The notes below the pieces were generated by a model. The model was not told where the DNA came from. It saw only the letters and a list, made by a program, of their open reading frames with translations, and did no database searches. This document shows, piece after piece, positions 45,838 to 55,834 of a stretch of 64,000 nt of DNA; within the stretch, counting starts at the first letter, position 1; each line of letters begins with the position of its first letter. The position numbers and the translations under genes were made by a program. Where the stretch lies: assembly GCA_902571005.1 (NCBI GenBank), contig CACGAG010000006.1:43371-107370 (forward strand). Reading direction: 5' to 3'. The DNA is from an uncultured Pelagibacteraceae bacterium. Its GTDB lineage: Bacteria > Pseudomonadota > Alphaproteobacteria > Pelagibacterales > AG-422-B15.

Positions 45838-47358
45838 CTAATCTGCCAATGGTAAATTAACAATGAACTTAGCACCCAATGTATTTCCACCTTCTATGAC
45901 GTTGTCCGCAGATATATAGCCATCATGAGCATCTATAATTTGCTTAGCAATACTCAGACCTAAACCTGAATGACCTTGATCACTTTTATTGTCTCTAAAA
46001 GAATAAAATCTATCAAAAATTCTTTTTATATTTGGATCCTTAATTCCTGGGCCTTCGTCAGAAATAGAAACGCTTAGATAGTTTTCCGTTGACGATAATA
46101 CAATCTCTATAATACCGCCTGATGGAGAAAATGAGGCAGCATTCATTATGATATTGTCGAAGGCTTGATAAAGAAAAGATTTTTGGCCATTGACCAGAAG
46201 ATTTTGATTTTCATTGGCAAAATATTTTATATTTAATTTATTGGAAACATTCTCTTTATAATTATGAATTAACTCATCTAAAAGTTCCCTAATATTAAAA
46301 ACATTAGACTGACTTTTGTATAAATTAACTTCATCTTTAATCATTGATGAATAATCAGTGATAATATTCTCAATTCTTGAAATATCATTTAAGATTAAAT
46401 CAAGAAATTTTTTCTGCTCATCATCTAGTTTATTATTGATTACATCAGTGGCCATTCTTATGGATGCAAGTGGATTTCTTATCTCATGCATTAAATCAGC
46501 TGAATTATTTTCAGCATTATCTATTTTTTGATATAGGTTTTTAAGCATGGTATTAATAATTTTTGAAAGTTGACCAATTTCATCTTCTCTCCTATCAAGA
46601 ACAGTAATTAATGGTTTCGATTTAACATCTGCATCTACATTTTCAGCAGCTTTTGCTAATTTTTTTATTGGTTTAAGAATTATGAAATTTAAGAAAAAAG
46701 AAAAAAGAATGAGACTAAATGCAATAGCTAGACCAGCCAAAAGTACATTAAACCTTATTTGATTATTAATCCTTTGAATTTCAGTATTATCTTCGTAAGC
46801 AACTATATGAAAGACATCGTCATTTAGACTCACAGGTAAAATTGAAAATAGTTCTAACTTTTTATTTTCTTGTTGAACGAAAAAACTACTCTTTATTCCT
46901 TTTTTTGAATTATTATATTTTTCTATAAAGATTTCGTTATTAAGAAAGGCCCTAAAGCTTGAGCTTTTTTTGTCCAAATTCAAAATTTCATTATCATTAG
47001 AATTTTTACCAAGCTCCTCAATCTCAATAAGCGGGCTTGGAGTCATGCTGCCTGAAGCAACATCATACCCTTTTGTATCAATCACCATATTTCCTTCATT
47101 ATCTAAAATTAATATAGATAAATTTTTAATCTCTAGCTTAGATAAAATAGCATCGTATATACTTTCAGACTCATTATTTCTAAAAAAATTTGATGAATTT
47201 AAAAAATTATAAATTATTAAATTTTGATTATCGATCTCCTTGAGTCTTTTATTCAATTGATAGTTATTTAAAACAACTATTAATACTGTAGTTGCTATAG
47301 CTAGCAGAACTAGTCCTAGTAAATTGTAGAATAAATATTTTTTTAATAAGCTGTTCAA
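45838..47358 (-). CDS. chvG: ChvG/ExoS-like sensor histidine kinase
   Basis: This membrane kinase has 506 residues. Two membrane helices (about 11-31 and 204-227) enclose a periplasmic sensor of about 170 residues; HAMP follows, then the phospho-acceptor H291 in LMHEIRNPLAS, and the ATPase N, G1 and G2 boxes (NIIMNAASFSPSGG, DEGPGIKD, GHSGLGLSIAKQI). In rhizobia ChvG senses acidity and envelope state. It follows chvI by 27 bases, and pckA is next on the other side, as in other alphaproteobacteria. Confidence 0.86.
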   Translation of the reverse strand: MNSLLKKYLFYNLLGLVLLAIATTVLIVVLNNYQLNKRLKEIDNQNLIIYNFLNSSNFFRNNESESIYDAILSKLEIKNLSILILDNEGNMVIDTKGYDVASGSMTPSPLIEIEELGKNSNDNEILNLDKKSSSFRAFLNNEIFIEKYNNSKKGIKSSFFVQQENKKLELFSILPVSLNDDVFHIVAYEDNTEIQRINNQIRFNVLLAGLAIAFSLILFSFFLNFIILKPIKKLAKAAENVDADVKSKPLITVLDRREDEIGQLSKIINTMLKNLYQKIDNAENNSADLMHEIRNPLASIRMATDVINNKLDDEQKKFLDLILNDISRIENIITDYSSMIKDEVNLYKSQSNVFNIRELLDELIHNYKENVSNKLNIKYFANENQNLLVNGQKSFLYQAFDNIIMNAASFSPSGGIIEIVLSSTENYLSVSISDEGPGIKDPNIKRIFDRFYSFRDNKSDQGHSGLGLSIAKQIIDAHDGYISADNVIEGGNTLGAKFIVNLPLAD

Positions 47359-47385
47359 CTCTTTTATTTTAAACAGAAATATATT

Positions 47386-48084
47386 TTATTTCCATTGATA
47401 TCCTGAACCATACAATGTGTGAATAGCATTGAACTTAGGATCTATTTTACGAAATTTTTTTCTAATCCTTTTTATATGACTATCGATCGTCCTGTCGTCT
47501 ACATCAAGCTCATCATTATATGCTATCTCCATTAGACGATCTCTGGATTTTACAATTCCTGGTCTCTCAACTAACTCTCTAATTATTTTGAATTCTGTTG
47601 TAGTTAAATCTTCATCAAGTTGAACTTCTTTCCATTCGCAAGAATGTCTTAAGCAATCCAGTCTTAAATCACCATGTAGAATTATTTCATTTACATTCTT
47701 ACTATCAAAGTCAATTTTAACTCTATTTAGTGTATTTTTAATTGTTTCAATTAAAATTTCTTTACAAAAATTACCTCCTTTTGTAACATAGCCATCAACA
47801 CCCTGCATTAAACCTTTCAACTTATCTGCTTCTTGATCTTTTGATGTAAGAAATATTACTGGTATTTTAAGTTTTTCTCTTATCTTTCTAAAAAGCTCGT
47901 AACCATCCATACGAGGCATCTTTATGTCAATTACAGCTAAGGCAGGGGGATATCTAAACATCCCATTTAAAGCAGATTGACCATCAGCATAAGTATGAAT
48001 TTCAAATTCTTCTTTTTTCAATAGCTCTTCCAAGGAAATCAAAATATTTCGGTCATCATCTACGAGTGCAATTAAAGTCTTCAT
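47386..48084 (-). CDS. chvI: ChvI-like response regulator
   Basis: This is an OmpR-type regulator of 232 residues. The receiver has acidic D10/D11, phospho-acceptor D53 in VIDIKMPRMDGY and the Lys in the VTKGG loop; the C-terminal winged helix includes TTEFKIIRELVERPGIV and VDDRTIDSHIKRIRKKF. It is the first gene of the chvI-chvG pair and divergent from pckA, which ChvGI often affects in relatives. Confidence 0.88.
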   Translation of the reverse strand: MKTLIALVDDDRNILISLEELLKKEEFEIHTYADGQSALNGMFRYPPALAVIDIKMPRMDGYELFRKIREKLKIPVIFLTSKDQEADKLKGLMQGVDGYVTKGGNFCKEILIETIKNTLNRVKIDFDSKNVNEIILHGDLRLDCLRHSCEWKEVQLDEDLTTTEFKIIRELVERPGIVKSRDRLMEIAYNDELDVDDRTIDSHIKRIRKKFRKIDPKFNAIHTLYGSGYQWK

Positions 48085-48197
48085 ACTTCTATTTATTAAT
48101 AATGAGTTATGGCATTAAAATGGCAGAAAATCATAAAAATATAACTAACAGGTATATTAACTTTGTAAATATTTGCCCTTAACATAAATGTAATTAT

Positions 48198-49802
48198 ATG
48201 TTTTTATCACAAATTCGTATCATGAATAATCATCTAAATAATCAAATTATAGACAATGCGTCCAAAGTAAGCCGTAACTTAAGTTCTGAGGAACTATATG
48301 AAATATCTCATAAGAATGGTGAAGGACAATTGTCTAAACACGGCGCGTTAGTTGTTGAAACAGGAAAGCACACAGGACGTTCGGCGAATGATAAATTTTT
48401 TGTAAAAGAAGATGATAATAAAGATAAAATCCACTGGGGTGATACCAACGTGCCCATCTCTGAGGAAAATTATCAAAAAATAGCTAGTTCATTTTTAGAA
48501 TTTGCTAAAGGTAGATCGATATACGCGCATGATTTAATGGGTGGAGCAGATAGAAATCATTCTCTAAAAGTTACAATAATTACTGAATACGCGTGGCATG
48601 GCCTATTTGCAAGGCACCTTTTAGTCAGACCAACGTCAGAGGAAGTTGAAAGTTTTATTGCCGACTTTACAATAGTAAATTTTCCAAGTTTAAAAATGGA
48701 TCCTAAATTTCATGGAACCAATAGTGAAACAGCAATTATAGTAAACTTAAAAGAGAAGGTAATTCTAATTTCAGGAACTGAGTATGCCGGAGAGACAAAA
48801 AAATCAGTTTTCACTCTCCTTAACTTTTTATTGCCAGAAAAAAAAGTTATGCCAATGCATTGTTCAGTTAATACTGGGAATGATGATGACTCAGCAATCT
48901 TTTTTGGTCTTTCTGGAACTGGTAAAACAACTTTAAGTGCGGATCCTAAGAGATCTCTATTAGGTGATGATGAGCATGGCTGGTCTGAAGATGGTCTTTT
49001 TAATTTTGAGGGAGGATGCTATGCAAAACTTATTCGTTTGTCAGAAGAAGCTGAGCCTGAAATATATCAGACTACTCAAATGAAGGGAACAGTCATAGAA
49101 AATGTAATAATGAAAGAAAATGGCCTTTTAGATCTTAACGATAATTCTCTTACAGAAAATACAAGAGGTGCATATCCGTTAGACTATATTCCTGGCGTAA
49201 TAAAATCAGGTAAAGCAAATCATCCAAAAAATATAATTATGTTAACGGCTGATGCTTTTGGTGTATTGCCACCAATTGCAAAATTATCTCCTGACCAAGC
49301 CATGTATCATTTTCTTTCAGGTTATACAGCTAAAGTTGCTGGAACAGAAATTGGACTATCAAATGAACCACAGGCAACATTTTCTACTTGTTTTGGAGCT
49401 CCCTTTATGCCGAGAAACCCAATAGAATATGGCAACTTACTCAAAGAGAAAATTTCTAAATATAATGTAGATTGTTGGCTAGTAAATACAGGTTGGTCTG
49501 GTGGTGTTTACGGCGTGGGAGAGAGAATATCAATAAAAAATACTAGAAGGTTATTGGATGCAGCGTTATCTGGTGAGCTTTCTAATGTAGAAATGAGAAA
49601 GGATAAAAATTTTGGTTTTTTCGTACCACTAGAAGTTAACGGAATTGATGGAAGTGTCTTAGACCCAAGAAGTACGTGGGCTGATGTATCTGAATATGAC
49701 TTACAAGCTAAGAAATTAGTAGGTATGTTCATAGAAAATTTTATAAAGTTTGAATCTGATGTCGAAGAAAAAATACTAAATTCAGGACCTTCTCAAATTT
49801 AA
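48198..49802 (+). CDS. pckA: Phosphoenolpyruvate carboxykinase (ATP)
   Basis: PckA makes phosphoenolpyruvate from oxaloacetate with ATP, the entry to gluconeogenesis. Visible blocks are the P-loop [11 protein letters not shown], the metal/oxaloacetate site [29 protein letters not shown] and [15 protein letters not shown]. The 534-residue length is right. A second ATG at 48222 could be the real start, and neither has a good ribosome site. It supports growth on amino acids and C4 acids, in keeping with the catabolic island. It converges on the MFS gene with a 4-base overlap. Confidence 0.96.
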   Translation: MFLSQIRIMNNHLNNQIIDNASKVSRNLSSEELYEISHKNGEGQLSKHGALVVETGKHTGRSANDKFFVKEDDNKDKIHWGDTNVPISEENYQKIASSFLEFAKGRSIYAHDLMGGADRNHSLKVTIITEYAWHGLFARHLLVRPTSEEVESFIADFTIVNFPSLKMDPKFHGTNSETAIIVNLKEKVILISGTEYAGETKKSVFTLLNFLLPEKKVMPMHCSVNTGNDDDSAIFFGLSGTGKTTLSADPKRSLLGDDEHGWSEDGLFNFEGGCYAKLIRLSEEAEPEIYQTTQMKGTVIENVIMKENGLLDLNDNSLTENTRGAYPLDYIPGVIKSGKANHPKNIIMLTADAFGVLPPIAKLSPDQAMYHFLSGYTAKVAGTEIGLSNEPQATFSTCFGAPFMPRNPIEYGNLLKEKISKYNVDCWLVNTGWSGGVYGVGERISIKNTRRLLDAALSGELSNVEMRKDKNFGFFVPLEVNGIDGSVLDPRSTWADVSEYDLQAKKLVGMFIENFIKFESDVEEKILNSGPSQI

Positions 49803-51067
49803 GATTGCATGGCAAATTCTGCGTCTTTTTTATAATTAAAACTAGCAATATAAAAACAAAGTATTGATACAATTCCTGTTGCTCCTACAGCAACTAGTGA
49901 CCAAGTGTATGGTGCGGCTGTATCATTAAATACATAATCGGCAAGGTACCCGGTAACGAAGCTACCTAATCCCATACCTATTATATTTACTCCTAAGATA
50001 AATACTGCCAACATTGTTGATCTTACTTTATATGGTGTAAGTGTTTGCATTGCTGCAAATATAGGCCCTACCCAAAATGTAACGTTCACAGATATAAAAA
50101 ATAAAGTAAAATAGAAAAATAATCCGCTCGGTTCGATAAACCTATAACTTATAGTCAGAGGCGTTAATATTAGATATGAGATGGTCAGAACCGTCATTGC
50201 GCCACCCTCAAATTTAGGACCAAACTTATCCGTTACAATTCCGCCTACAATAGCGCCAAACGTTCCGCCTACTATAAAGAAGGTTCCAAACATTAAATTG
50301 TAAGACGAGCTTGTGAAACCTCTTTCATTAACTGCCCAGAGGAGTTCAAAATTTCCTGTACCAAGAGGTATATGCATAAATATACCACCAATTATTAAAA
50401 ATATAATTGATTTTGAATTTGAAAAAGTCTCAAAAGTTTTCGAAATTATTTCTTTAGTGGACAAACTTTTCTGATTTGTATTTTGTAAATTTTCTTGTTC
50501 ACCTCTTTTGGGTACAGTAAGAAAATATGTTATTACTGCTAAAAACATACCAATTAAACCCAATGTTATAAAAACTGCTCTCCATCCAAATAAAGGTCCA
50601 AATACAGAGGCTATAATTAAACCAACCCCAACACCAAGTGGTATACCTAGATAATAAATTGCTGATGCTGTCGCTCTTTTATTTTGTGGGAATAAGTCTG
50701 AAAGCATTGAAACTGCATTTGGTGTTAGAGCTGACTCGCCGATACCAATTAAGGCCCTTGCAATAATCAAATGAATAAAACTTTTTGCGATACCCGTAAA
50801 TGCAGTCATAAGACTCCACAAAAAAACACCTACTGCGATAATTTTCATTCTATTAAATTTATCTCCAAGAACTCCCATAAAAATTCCAAATATTGAATAG
50901 AAAAAAAGAAAATAAACTCCTGTTAGAAGGCCCCATTCAACATTTGAAAGATTAAAATCACTTTTTATTTCGTTAGCAAAAGCCATTAATAAGTTTCTAT
51001 CTACAAAATTAAAAATATTAAGCAGAAGAAAGAAAGCTAAATACTTATTTGCAGGAAGCTTACTCAT
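49799..51067 (-). CDS. MFS transporter, Spinster-like
   Basis: This is a 12-helix carrier of 422 residues. The N-terminal [20 protein letters not shown] is typical of the Spinster group, with signature loops [13 protein letters not shown] and [21 protein letters not shown] and a second-half [11 protein letters not shown]. It lies 5 bases after the nucleotidyltransferase-cupin gene. The substrate is unknown. Confidence 0.82.
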   Translation of the reverse strand: MSKLPANKYLAFFLLLNIFNFVDRNLLMAFANEIKSDFNLSNVEWGLLTGVYFLFFYSIFGIFMGVLGDKFNRMKIIAVGVFLWSLMTAFTGIAKSFIHLIIARALIGIGESALTPNAVSMLSDLFPQNKRATASAIYYLGIPLGVGVGLIIASVFGPLFGWRAVFITLGLIGMFLAVITYFLTVPKRGEQENLQNTNQKSLSTKEIISKTFETFSNSKSIIFLIIGGIFMHIPLGTGNFELLWAVNERGFTSSSYNLMFGTFFIVGGTFGAIVGGIVTDKFGPKFEGGAMTVLTISYLILTPLTISYRFIEPSGLFFYFTLFFISVNVTFWVGPIFAAMQTLTPYKVRSTMLAVFILGVNIIGMGLGSFVTGYLADYVFNDTAAPYTWSLVAVGATGIVSILCFYIASFNYKKDAEFAMQS

Positions 51068-51072
51068 TTATT

Positions 51073-51849
51073 TTAATTTCTATCATAATCGTCTTCGTAT
51101 CTGACAATATCATCCTCACCAAAGTATGTACCTGTCTGAACTTCAATTATATTTAGCGGTGCATCAGTATTGTTTTCAAGTCGATGTTTACTGCCTACCG
51201 GAATAAAAATTGAATTATTAACTTTTAAATTATGCTGACTGTCATCAATCAGTACAGTTGCATCACCTTTAATAACCGTCCATACTTCAGATCTTTTGGC
51301 ATGTGACTGATAACTAAGTCTTGAATTTGGATTTACTTGTATTTCCTTAATTTTATGATCATCACTATCATCAATTATTCTAAACCAGCCCCAAGGTCTG
51401 TACTCAAGTGGTCCTTGCCAATTTTTTAATATCCAACTAGATGAATTTTTTTTAAAATCACCTCCAACACCAAACTCAAATTCTACATTATTATTATTTT
51501 TAAATTTTTCCATCTCAGGAATATTGTCTGATGTTCTATCACCTCCATTTGCAAAAATTATTTTGTTATTTGGATATTGATCTATTACTTTTTGAATTGC
51601 ATCAGATGCCGAGTTTAATTCATCATCATTAAATTCAATCGCTTTATCCACCACGGATAAATTTGATACTATTTCAATTCTTTCCTCTATTGGAAGAAAA
51701 GGGCTTCCTTTTTTTTGTGTCAACCATTGATCAGAATTGACTCCTACAATAAGTTTATCACCTAATTTTTTTGCATCCTTAAGATATGCTATATGCCCGC
51801 TGTGAATCGGATCAAATCCCCCGGTTACAAGTACAATTATTTCAGACAT
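51073..51849 (-). CDS. Nucleotidyltransferase-cupin fusion protein
   Basis: This is a two-domain protein of 258 residues. Residues 5-140 are a cytidylyltransferase-like domain with GGFDPIHSGH (H16, H19) and LPIEERIEIVSNL, as in glycerol-3-phosphate cytidylyltransferase and the HldE adenylyltransferase half; GGDR occurs where ISSTxxR-type motifs of relatives lie. Residues 145-258 are a cupin like the C-terminal mannose-6-phosphate isomerase part of ManC (RPWGWFRII, LSYQSHAKRSEVWTVIKGDA, PVGSKHRLEN). The combination suggests synthesis of a nucleotide-activated surface sugar. It starts at a TAATG overlap with polA. Confidence 0.82.
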   Translation of the reverse strand: MSEIIVLVTGGFDPIHSGHIAYLKDAKKLGDKLIVGVNSDQWLTQKKGSPFLPIEERIEIVSNLSVVDKAIEFNDDELNSASDAIQKVIDQYPNNKIIFANGGDRTSDNIPEMEKFKNNNNVEFEFGVGGDFKKNSSSWILKNWQGPLEYRPWGWFRIIDDSDDHKIKEIQVNPNSRLSYQSHAKRSEVWTVIKGDATVLIDDSQHNLKVNNSIFIPVGSKHRLENNTDAPLNIIEVQTGTYFGEDDIVRYEDDYDRN

Positions 51850-54665
51850 TAATGAGCATCACTCCAATTTAAAGCATGGTTATAATCAACCACTAAGGGA
51901 ATAGAAAAATCAAATTTAGGTTTTAAAGCATTTTCCATTTCCTTAATTATTATCTCCTTGAAGTGGTTTAATTTATTCTTTTTTATTTCAAATATTAATT
52001 CGTCATGGACCTGCAGTAACATTTTGCAGTCCTTTGAATTTTTAATTTTACCATTTATTTTTATCATAGCTAATTTTATTATATCTGCTGCAGTTCCCTG
52101 AATTGGAGCATTTATTGCCGCTCTTTCCTGAAATGATCTAAGTGCAAAATTTTTATCCTTTATTCTTGGAAAAAAACATTTTCTTCCACAGACTGTTTCT
52201 ACATAGCCATTTTTCCTACAAAACTCTTTCGTATGATCCATAAATTCTCTAATACCTGAAAATTTCTGAAAATATCTTTTTATAAAATCTCCCGCTTCAT
52301 AGTTTGAAATTGCGAGCTGCTTCGCAAGTCCATAAGCTGAAATGCCATATATTATACCAAAGTTAACTGCTTTTGCTTTTCTCCTTAATTCATTATCAAC
52401 TTCTTTTAATTTTACATTAAAAATTTCTGCAGCTGTAATTTGGTGAATATCCTCATTATTTATGAATGCTTCCTTTAGTTGTTTAACATCAGCCATATGA
52501 GCAAGAACTCTCAATTCAATTTGACTATAGTCAGCAGCTAGCATGACAAACCCTTCATCAGGTACAAAAGCTTTTCTAATTGACTTTCCTTCTTCAGTTC
52601 TAATCGGAATATTTTGTAAATTTGGATCTGATGAAGCAAGTCTTCCCGTATTAGTTGAAGCCATAGAAAATGAAGTATGTATTCTACCTGTTTCTCTGAC
52701 AATGTGATTTTGGAGTGCGTCAGTATAAGTGTTCTTGAGTTTTGAGAGTTGTCGCCACTGAATAATATTGTCAGCAACTTTATTTCCTTCGTAAGCAAGG
52801 TCCTCTAAAACTTCGATACCCGTTGATTTTTCGCCAGTTTTAGTTTTTTTCGGAGGCTTTAGTTTTAATTTATCAAAAAGGATCTCTGATAATTGTTTTG
52901 GAGAACCAATATTAAATTCTGAACCTGTTTCTTTGTATATTTTTTTCTCAAGTTTTTCTATTCTTTCCGAAAATTTAATTGATAAATTATTAAGATATTT
53001 CTTGTCAACTTTAATTCCATTAATCTCCATTGATTGGATTGGATTTATCAGTTCTCTTTCAATGTTAGTATAAATGTAATTACCTCTCTCCTGGTTAACT
53101 CTTTTTTTTAAAAAAAGATACAATTTAAAAGTAATTTCTGCATCTTCAGCTGCATAATTTAACGCATCTTCAATTTTAACCCTGTCAAAAGTTATCTGGG
53201 ACTTGCCACTACCAACTACATCTTTGAATTTAATTGTTTGTCTATTTAAATGGATACTGGCTAATTCATCCATGCTATGTCGATTGACACCTGCATCAAG
53301 CACATAAGACATTAACATAGTATCGTGAAAGCCTTTAACAACGATTCCATATTTATTTAAAATTGAATTGTCATATTTAATATTGTGGCCTATTTTTATG
53401 ATGGACTCATCATTCATCAAAGGAGAAATAATTGTTATAAAGTTTTTTAGAGAAATTTGACTTTTAACAGTCTTTTCTTCCTGGTCAACATGCTGAAGTG
53501 GAATATAGTACGCATTTTCTTGGTTAAAACATAAAGAAACTCCAACTAAATTAGCTTCAATTATATTTAGCGAGTCAGTTTCAACATCATACACAAATTC
53601 GCCTACATTATAGATTTCACTAATCAAATATTTAAGATTTTTTTCATCATTTATTAAAATATAAGAAGATTTGGATTTAGAAATTTTGATTTGATTTTTC
53701 AAATTTCTTTCAGGAATTCTATTATCGCCGCTTGAATTTCTTTGTTTATTTGTTTTTATTTGACTCTTCGCTATTATTTTTACGTTAGGATTTTTTTTTC
53801 TAATTCTCTCAGAAAGTTTTTTTAACTCAAGCTCGTCTAAAAAAGGTATCAATTTTTCAACGGAAACTTCTTTTTTAATTAAATCATTGAGTTCTGGAAT
53901 ATCTTTTACATCTTTTCGCAAAGTTACTAATTCTTTACTAATAAGAATATTTTTCTTATTACATTTAATTGTTTCTTTTCTCTTTTGCTGCTTAATATTA
54001 TCACAGTTATCAAGAAGACTTTCTAAATTACCAAAATCGTTTATCAGCTGTGCTGCTGTTTTTACTCCTATGCCTGGAGCTCCTGGGACGTTGTCTGAAC
54101 TATCACCAGCTAGAGCTTGAACATCGATTACATATTCAGGGGTAACTCCGAACTTTTCAACTACTTCACTTGGTCCAATAGTTTTATTTTTCATTGTATC
54201 AATTAATTTCACCTGATTTGAAACAATTTGCATAAGATCTTTATCGGAGGAAACTATGGATACACTCCATTTTTTATTTTCTGCGAGTGATGCATATGTC
54301 GCAATAATATCATCTGCTTCATAACCACTTAATTCAATAGATGGTATACCAAAGGCTTTCACAGCATCCTTAATTATTTTAAATTGTGGTATTAAGTCCT
54401 CTGGTGGATCACCTCTATTAGCTTTATATTCTTTATAAATATCATTTCTGAAAGTTTTTCTGGCACTGTCAAAAATTACCGCTAGATGTGTCGGGCTAAT
54501 CTTTTTGTCAGTATCTTCAATTAATTTATAAAGCATGTTACAAAAACCATTCACTGCCCCAGTTGGCAGCCCATCACTTTTTCGATATAATGGCGGCAAT
54601 GCGTAATATGCTCTAAAAATATATCCTGATCCATCAACCAGAAATAGGTGATTTTTTTCTGCCAT
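51849..54665 (-). CDS. polA: DNA polymerase I
   Basis: PolA fills gaps and removes primers. It has 938 residues in three domains: 5'-3' exonuclease (1-290, with YEADDIIATYA and GDSSDNVPGAPGIG), 3'-5' exonuclease (from about 320; YDVETDSLN, IGHNIKYDN and AEDAEITFKLY keep the acidic residues, so proofreading looks intact), and polymerase (ADYSQIELRVLAHM, RRKAKAVNFGIIYG, LQVHDELIFE). Its ATG follows directly on the stop of the zf-CHCC gene. Confidence 0.97.
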   Translation of the reverse strand: MAEKNHLFLVDGSGYIFRAYYALPPLYRKSDGLPTGAVNGFCNMLYKLIEDTDKKISPTHLAVIFDSARKTFRNDIYKEYKANRGDPPEDLIPQFKIIKDAVKAFGIPSIELSGYEADDIIATYASLAENKKWSVSIVSSDKDLMQIVSNQVKLIDTMKNKTIGPSEVVEKFGVTPEYVIDVQALAGDSSDNVPGAPGIGVKTAAQLINDFGNLESLLDNCDNIKQQKRKETIKCNKKNILISKELVTLRKDVKDIPELNDLIKKEVSVEKLIPFLDELELKKLSERIRKKNPNVKIIAKSQIKTNKQRNSSGDNRIPERNLKNQIKISKSKSSYILINDEKNLKYLISEIYNVGEFVYDVETDSLNIIEANLVGVSLCFNQENAYYIPLQHVDQEEKTVKSQISLKNFITIISPLMNDESIIKIGHNIKYDNSILNKYGIVVKGFHDTMLMSYVLDAGVNRHSMDELASIHLNRQTIKFKDVVGSGKSQITFDRVKIEDALNYAAEDAEITFKLYLFLKKRVNQERGNYIYTNIERELINPIQSMEINGIKVDKKYLNNLSIKFSERIEKLEKKIYKETGSEFNIGSPKQLSEILFDKLKLKPPKKTKTGEKSTGIEVLEDLAYEGNKVADNIIQWRQLSKLKNTYTDALQNHIVRETGRIHTSFSMASTNTGRLASSDPNLQNIPIRTEEGKSIRKAFVPDEGFVMLAADYSQIELRVLAHMADVKQLKEAFINNEDIHQITAAEIFNVKLKEVDNELRRKAKAVNFGIIYGISAYGLAKQLAISNYEAGDFIKRYFQKFSGIREFMDHTKEFCRKNGYVETVCGRKCFFPRIKDKNFALRSFQERAAINAPIQGTAADIIKLAMIKINGKIKNSKDCKMLLQVHDELIFEIKKNKLNHFKEIIIKEMENALKPKFDFSIPLVVDYNHALNWSDAH

Positions 54666-54842
54666 TTATTTAAGTATAAATAATTTACTACAATACGGAC
54701 AAACGATCTGGTTATCATCTCCCATATCAAGGTATACTTTTGGGTGACCTAATGGACCTTCAACTCCAGCACAGCTTAATTTTTTTGAATTTACATATTC
54801 AACATCTTTATTTTGTTCGCTTTTTATTTCTGGAGAATTCAT
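54666..54842 (-). CDS. zf-CHCC zinc-finger protein, 58 residues
   Basis: This short gene encodes 58 residues. The C-terminal half GHPKVYLDMGDDNQIVCPYC, with C24, H33, C48 and C51 as the CHCC zinc ligands, matches the zf-CHCC family, whose mitochondrial member is the NDUFS6 subunit of complex I. The stop TAA is followed at once by the polA ATG. It begins at ATG 54842 and is divergent from the ABC ATPase gene. The bacterial function is not established. Confidence 0.85.
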   Translation of the reverse strand: MNSPEIKSEQNKDVEYVNSKKLSCAGVEGPLGHPKVYLDMGDDNQIVCPYCSKLFILK

Positions 54843-54904
54843 AATCAGAATGATACAAGAAATTACTTTGAAAAACTATTAATTCTAATATTTATTATTT
54901 TTTT

Positions 54905-55834
54905 ATGTCAAGCGATGTCGCTATATCAGTAAGAGATTTAAATAAAATTTACGGCGTAGGATCTAAAAATGAAAAAGTAGCTCTAAACAATATCTCTCTT
55001 CAAGTAAAGAAAGGTTCGATATTTGGATTGCTAGGACCTAATGGCGCGGGTAAATCTACTTTTATTAATATTTTAGCTGATCTGGTAAGAAAAACATCTG
55101 GACAAATAGACATATTTGGCATGAGCCATGATGAAAAGTTAAAAGATGTAAAAAAATTAATGGGCATAGTCCCTCAGGAATTAAATATTGATCCTTTTTT
55201 TACTCCATATGAGTTACTAGAAATTCAGGCTGGTTTATTTGGTGTTCGAAAAAATAATAGAAGGACTCATGAGATCCTAAAGCTTCTTGCACTAGAAGAT
55301 CAATCTCACGCATATGCTAGAACATTATCAGGAGGTATGAGAAGAAGGTTACTTATAGCTAAAGCGATGGTTCATGATCCTGAAATACTGATTCTTGATG
55401 AACCAACTGCGGGAGTGGATGTTGAGCTCAGGGCAAATTTGTGGGCCAATATAAATAAATTAAATGATGAAGGTAAAACAATTATTATTACAACTCATTA
55501 TTTACATGAAGCAGAAGAGTTGTGTAACGAAATTGCAATAATTGATAATGGTAATTTAATAACAAAGGATACAACATCAAATATAAAATCATTAATTGAC
55601 AGAAAGCAAATATTTATTTCATTAGATAGTGTAAATTTCAATCTAGATCCGATAATGGGATTAGATGTAGAATGTGAAATAAATAATAAAACTCTAATAA
55701 TTAATTACAAACCTAGCAAAATTAGATTCAACAAAATTTTAGATGCATTACAATTATCTAATATTCAGGTTAAAGATTTAACAATAAATGAAACAAAACT
55801 TGAAGACGTATTTCTTAAATTAACTAAGAATTAG
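54905..55834 (+). CDS. ABC-2-type transporter ATP-binding protein
   Basis: This is an ATPase of 309 residues in the CcmA/NodI/DrrA group. Walker A is GPNGAGKST, the signature LSGGMRRRLLIAKAM, Walker B ILILDEPTAGVDVE and the switch ITTHYLHEAEEL. The C-terminal 80 residues are the extra domain of ABC-2 exporters. No permease gene follows; the next gene is on the opposite strand and overlaps by 11 bases, so the membrane partner must be elsewhere or fused in another locus. Confidence 0.87.
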   Translation: MSSDVAISVRDLNKIYGVGSKNEKVALNNISLQVKKGSIFGLLGPNGAGKSTFINILADLVRKTSGQIDIFGMSHDEKLKDVKKLMGIVPQELNIDPFFTPYELLEIQAGLFGVRKNNRRTHEILKLLALEDQSHAYARTLSGGMRRRLLIAKAMVHDPEILILDEPTAGVDVELRANLWANINKLNDEGKTIIITTHYLHEAEELCNEIAIIDNGNLITKDTTSNIKSLIDRKQIFISLDSVNFNLDPIMGLDVECEINNKTLIINYKPSKIRFNKILDALQLSNIQVKDLTINETKLEDVFLKLTKN

